From positions 1 through 64,000 of the forward strand of contig JAQWSU010000024.1 in assembly GCA_029243025.1 (NCBI GenBank): a stretch of 64,000 bases of DNA, given 5' to 3'. Shown piece by piece: positions 60,759-64,000 of the stretch. Source of the stretch: Pirellulaceae bacterium. GTDB lineage: Bacteria; Planctomycetota; Planctomycetia; Pirellulales; Pirellulaceae. Every line of letters begins with the position of its first letter. Positions within the stretch are counted from its first letter, which is position 1. The position numbers were made by a program, and so were the translations under genes. Under the pieces are notes generated by a model. The model searched no databases. It was not told where the DNA came from and worked only from the letters and a program-made list of their open reading frames with translations.

Positions 60759-62159
60759 TCAACGATCGTTCGGCACGGGAAGCATCTTGTCGACTTGTTG
60801 AACAAGACCGTTCTTCAGTTCTGCAACCTGAACGGCCGTTTGATGGACGAGGAACACGCACACGAGTTCACGGCTCCGGTCAACTCGCAGATGGGCTCCC
60901 ATCGCGCCGCCGTGGAAAACGAGGTAGGCGAGTCCGGATTCGGAGACGTCGTCTCGAAACCATCCCAACCCGTAAGTTCTTGCTTCTCTATCCGGTGACT
61001 GAAGACGCCTCATCTCGGCAATCGACGACGGTGAAAGAATGCGTTTGCCGTTGTGGACGCCATCGTTCAGGTGCATCTGAGCGAACACGGCCATCTCGTC
61101 CATCGTTGTAAAAAGTGATCCGCCCGGCAGGATGAAGCGGAGTTCTCGCTGAGCTCGGGACGGTTGTTTCTGCAGTTTCTCGCCTTGTCTCAGATAGGCC
61201 GTCGGCACCGTTTTTCGAATTTCTTTCGAAGGCAAATAGGTCGTGCGATTCAGACCCAGAGGCCGGAACAGAGCGGCCTGCGCAATTTTCTCAAGCGACT
61301 GGCCGAGAGCCACTTCTGCGACGCGCCCTGCAACGCAATATCCGGAGCCGGAGTAAAGGAATTTCGTTCCCGGTTCGTACACCAGATCGTATTCCGCGAT
61401 ACCGATGACCGCTGCGGCGAGAGGCCGCTGGAAATTGCGGATCAGATCCAGCTTCTCGCGACTGATGCCCTTGTTCCCCCAGAAGCCTCCCGTGTGTGAA
61501 AGCAGTTGGCGAACAGTCATCGGCTTTGCTGGCGACCGACTGCCGTTAACCTTCACTCCCTTGAATTCCGGCAGGTATTTCTCAACCGGATCGTCCAGTT
61601 GCAATTTCCCCTGTTCAACTAGAACCATCAACAGGCTTGCCAGAAATGGCTTGGAGACGGAAGCGATTGGAACCAATTCGTCCGTTGTGAACGGCCGCTT
61701 CGATTCGATATCGGCATATCCGCACGCCTTTCGGAAAATGGTTTTTCCCTTGTGGACAACTAAAAAGGAGCACCCGGCGATCTGCTGTTGCTGGACGGCG
61801 CGGTTCATGATTGCGGTCAACGACTCCGTCAAATCCTGTGCCGCAATGGGCGAAGCTGCCTCCGGTATGCCTTGGTCAGCTGTCCGCTTTGCTCTGTTCG
61901 CAGCCATGCGAAGCAGTGTTTGCTTTTCTTTGCGGGAAAGAACGCCGTCTCCATCCTGATCGACTTTGGGGAATCTCTTCAGAATCCGCCGGGTCACAGC
62001 CGCTGCTTCGGCATTGGAGAGAACGCCGTCTCCGTCGGCGTCAGTCTTCGGATAGAGTTCGACTACCTTTTTTTTGAACGCGTCGTTGACCTGAGCAGAG
62101 GCCGGAAGGGTCGACACGCTGATCGAGCAGGTAAATAGAAGAGCAATGAATTTTTTCAT
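60759..62159 (-). CDS. EF-hand domain plus beta-lactamase-fold serine hydrolase, secreted
   Basis: Start taken as ATG 62159 (MKKFIALLFTCSISVSTLPA, signal peptide). Two EF-hand calcium loops follow at about residues 35-80 (DADGDGVLSNAEAAAV and DQDGDGVLSRKEKQTL). The catalytic part is a class C beta-lactamase/esterase fold: IASVSKPFLASLLMVLVEQG gives the S-x-x-K nucleophile, YSGSGYCVAGRVAEVALGQS the Tyr of the Y-x-N/S box, and FHGGAMGAHL the third (K/H)-x-G box. Such proteins are esterases, D-peptidases or lactamases; the exact substrate is unknown. It follows the DMFase-like gene by about 70 bp on the same strand. Confidence 0.9.
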   Translation of the reverse strand: MKKFIALLFTCSISVSTLPASAQVNDAFKKKVVELYPKTDADGDGVLSNAEAAAVTRRILKRFPKVDQDGDGVLSRKEKQTLLRMAANRAKRTADQGIPEAASPIAAQDLTESLTAIMNRAVQQQQIAGCSFLVVHKGKTIFRKACGYADIESKRPFTTDELVPIASVSKPFLASLLMVLVEQGKLQLDDPVEKYLPEFKGVKVNGSRSPAKPMTVRQLLSHTGGFWGNKGISREKLDLIRNFQRPLAAAVIGIAEYDLVYEPGTKFLYSGSGYCVAGRVAEVALGQSLEKIAQAALFRPLGLNRTTYLPSKEIRKTVPTAYLRQGEKLQKQPSRAQRELRFILPGGSLFTTMDEMAVFAQMHLNDGVHNGKRILSPSSIAEMRRLQSPDREARTYGLGWFRDDVSESGLAYLVFHGGAMGAHLRVDRSRELVCVFLVHQTAVQVAELKNGLVQQVDKMLPVPNDR

Positions 62160-62229
62160 CGTTTTGCCACTAGGTACCGAACAGCGGAAGTTAGACGCAT
62201 TCTTTGGCAGGATTTTTGACAGCGATAGG

Positions 62230-63864
62230 TTAGGCATTTTTGGCGATGATTCGCCGCATTAAGTTGTGGGTGATTTGCTGGACGCGTTTGTCCGGACCTT
62301 GTTGAGTGACTCCGTGCCTGGAGGGATTCACATGTCCCGGAGGGCTGGACAGCCCGTTGGCCCACCAGATGGTGGCGGCGTTGAAAACGACATTGTCCTT
62401 GGGACCATTGTAGAGTGTTGAGCTGTAGTGACCGACGGTCTTTCCATTAAGGGTGGCATCGCCTTCGGCTACGATGCTCATCCCGGGCAGATCCATGGCC
62501 GGGGCTCCATGCCACTCCCAGCCGAGAAGTCCTTTGATCGAGTCGCCCTTCTTCATTCCGGTGTTCTCAAAGAGCCAGTGTTGGGGCAGTGCGCAGGTCC
62601 AATTCCCTGATCCCATCCCGCGACCGCTTGATTGCTGGTTGTCTAGTCGTCCACCCATCAAGAGCGCACTGTCCGGCCCCATGTTGGGTTCAAAGCTTTT
62701 CTCGTTGAGCATTCGTTCTAGCAGTTTGCCTCGCTTCGCTTCAGATAGATTTTCAGGAAGAGGTATGAACCAGCCTTCGCGTCGCGTGGCTCGGTTGGGC
62801 GTCCCGTTGCTGGAGGGTAGCATCGGAACAACACAGAGAACGGAATTGCCACCAAAGAAGGCTAGGCTGACTCCTTCCTCTCGGGCTCTGAGGACGTTGT
62901 TGTACATGTCCAACGTCCAGTACTCGTCGTGGCCCACCGAGATGAAACCTTGGGTGCGGAGCAAACCGGCCGGGTCGGCGTGGGTGTCGATATTGGAGAT
63001 GTAGGAAACATCGTAACCGTGTTGCTCCAACCAGAACGAAAGAGGGAATTCCCAGGGTAGGTATTCTCCGGAGCCGCCTGATTTCTTGACCTTGTTCACG
63101 GGATGGGTGAACAAGGCATAGGGTCGATCGAAGCTCACCGTCGCGCTGGGCACGCCCGTGCTGGAAAACCCTTCATGGGTCGTGTAAATCGAGTAATCGG
63201 CGGGCCAGCGGTTGTAGGCGGACCAGGTCAGGTCGCTGCACTGAAAAAGCAAATCGCAGGGACGGTCATCGCGGACAATAAAAATGACATAGCTTTGTAG
63301 TCCGGTTTTCTCTGCCGTCAGCTTCCCCAGATAAACACCGCTCAGCCAATTGTCGGGGATTTCGAATTCCACGGTGGGCTTCCATTGGCATTCACGCAGA
63401 TAGTTTTCACCAACGGTTGGGTCGGGCTGCGTAACGCCATTGAGCGAATCAAAACGTTTCACCAGTCTGGCCCCATCCCCGTTGTAGTAGCCCGTACGGA
63501 AGATCTCCAACTTGAAAGCAGACACCGGATCCGTGCTCACCATGATCTGCAACTTCTCGCCGACCCGCACGCTGTTGGCGGAACAGTAGCCCTCGATAAC
63601 CTGGCTGCGCCCGTTGAGTAAGTTGGGGTTGATCTTCCCGGGTACGGTGCGAGTCTTGGTGAGCAGCCAGTCTCGCGTGCCGGGTTTGGCGTTCTCACGC
63701 TTGATCAAATTGCTTGGAGCCGATTTGTTCTCAGCCGCATTCACAAGAGGGTGTGATCCAGTTGCAGCAATCAGTCCGGCCGCCGCTGCCCCTTTGATTA
63801 ATTCGCGACGACGCAAACCTTCGGTGCGAGCATCTGAGTCATCCTGATTGTGTTGACGAGTCAT
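62230..63864 (-). CDS. N,N-dimethylformamidase beta-subunit-like protein with Tat signal, second copy
   Basis: Start at ATG 63864 (MTRQHNQDDSDARTEGLRRR); the twin-arginine signal is LRRRELIKGAAAAGLIAATG. Same domain as the 12599-14203 gene, with near-identical blocks: VPGKINPNLLNGR, KLEIFRTGYYNGDGARLVKR, SYVIFIVRDDRPCDLLFQCS, ISVGHDEYWTLDMYNNVLRA, SLAFFGGNSVLCVVPMLPSS and MGGRLDNQQSSGRGMGSGNW. The two proteins must come from a duplication. Known relatives form the iron-containing subunit of an amidase; the planctomycete substrate is not known. The next gene on the strand is the EF-hand serine hydrolase. Confidence 0.88.
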   Translation of the reverse strand: MTRQHNQDDSDARTEGLRRRELIKGAAAAGLIAATGSHPLVNAAENKSAPSNLIKRENAKPGTRDWLLTKTRTVPGKINPNLLNGRSQVIEGYCSANSVRVGEKLQIMVSTDPVSAFKLEIFRTGYYNGDGARLVKRFDSLNGVTQPDPTVGENYLRECQWKPTVEFEIPDNWLSGVYLGKLTAEKTGLQSYVIFIVRDDRPCDLLFQCSDLTWSAYNRWPADYSIYTTHEGFSSTGVPSATVSFDRPYALFTHPVNKVKKSGGSGEYLPWEFPLSFWLEQHGYDVSYISNIDTHADPAGLLRTQGFISVGHDEYWTLDMYNNVLRAREEGVSLAFFGGNSVLCVVPMLPSSNGTPNRATRREGWFIPLPENLSEAKRGKLLERMLNEKSFEPNMGPDSALLMGGRLDNQQSSGRGMGSGNWTCALPQHWLFENTGMKKGDSIKGLLGWEWHGAPAMDLPGMSIVAEGDATLNGKTVGHYSSTLYNGPKDNVVFNAATIWWANGLSSPPGHVNPSRHGVTQQGPDKRVQQITHNLMRRIIAKNA

Positions 63865-64000
63865 TGAATGTCTTTCTTGCCGACTTGGATTTGTTTTAAC
63901 GTTGCGTATAATCCTCGGGGCGTCGTTTTTTCGAACGTCGCCAGGTAGGATCGGGCCCCACAGAATGTTGGCTCCGATTATAGCGGAATTCAGCAATTTT

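Noticed and set aside
60453-60998. 181-aa plus-strand ORF
   Set aside because: Its second half is antisense to the serine hydrolase gene, and the first half lacks motifs and a plausible start.
1-64000. CRISPR array
   Set aside because: No regularly spaced repeats with unique spacers; tandem repeats seen are short, contiguous and few.

Overview
The window looks like a chromosomal segment of a marine or aquatic planctomycete (Planctomycetota, probably Pirellulales). This rests on gene content: two pairs of Planctomycete cytochrome C/DUF1549/DUF1553 protein plus DUF1501 protein, many secreted sulfatases, PEP-CTERM proteins, CRTAC1/FG-GAP and PQQ-propeller proteins, Tat-type signals, and long gene-poor gaps full of decayed genes. 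No rRNA, tRNA, CRISPR array or prophage was seen.  Layout. 0-2.7 kb: a copper-binding lipoprotein cut off at an integron-integrase remnant, followed by one or two attC sites, one gene cassette, a minisatellite and a decayed Gfo/Idh/MocA oxidoreductase. 2.7-10 kb: a PSD1/DUF1501 pair, then a convergent secreted glycosidase with two discoidin domains. 10.3-16.8 kb: a DinB-like protein, then a minus-strand block with two intact sulfatases, an N,N-dimethylformamidase-beta-like Tat protein and a decayed third sulfatase. 16.8-19.5 kb: two coupled exported enolase-superfamily proteins with eroded active sites. 20-23.3 kb: housekeeping-like genes (MYG1 family, MBL hydrolase, M41-like peptidase, small secreted protein). 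23.6-32.2 kb: a pectate-lyase-like protein, a transposase remnant, and a second PSD1/DUF1501 pair with LamG and PA14-like domains. 32.6-38.4 kb: PrcB-like protein, SMP-30 protein, NTF2-like protein, an altered beta-carbonic-anhydrase-like protein and a sulfatase. 39-43.6 kb: a tightly overlapping minus-strand operon with a CobW-type metallochaperone GTPase, a flavoprotein with a Cys-rich tail, a small membrane protein and two paralogous proteins of unknown function, ending in a decayed second CobW. 44-56 kb: small membrane proteins, a PQQ/Rossmann-like/malectin fusion, a sulfatase behind a decayed GH5-like gene, PEP-CTERM genes (one interrupted at a C9 tract), a third CobW relic, and a 245-bp duplicated segment. 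56-64 kb: a secreted protein with an EExxH-like motif, a CRTAC1 protein, PhoD, an EF-hand plus beta-lactamase-fold serine hydrolase, and a second DMFase-like protein paralogous to the one at 12.6 kb.  How the genes may work together. Sulfatases, pectate lyase, glycosidase, serine hydrolase and the PSD1/DUF1501 pairs fit extracellular breakdown of sulfated, carboxylated polysaccharides. The most interesting regulatory signal is a 15-17 bp palindrome (TGCAAT-N3-ATTGCA type). It occurs once before the carbonic-anhydrase-like gene, which lacks one of the usual zinc cysteines, and twice in tandem before the CobW operon. This suggests a shared, possibly zinc-responsive (Zur-like) regulon. A dispersed repeat family with a terminator-like hairpin occurs at least six times, always in gaps between genes.
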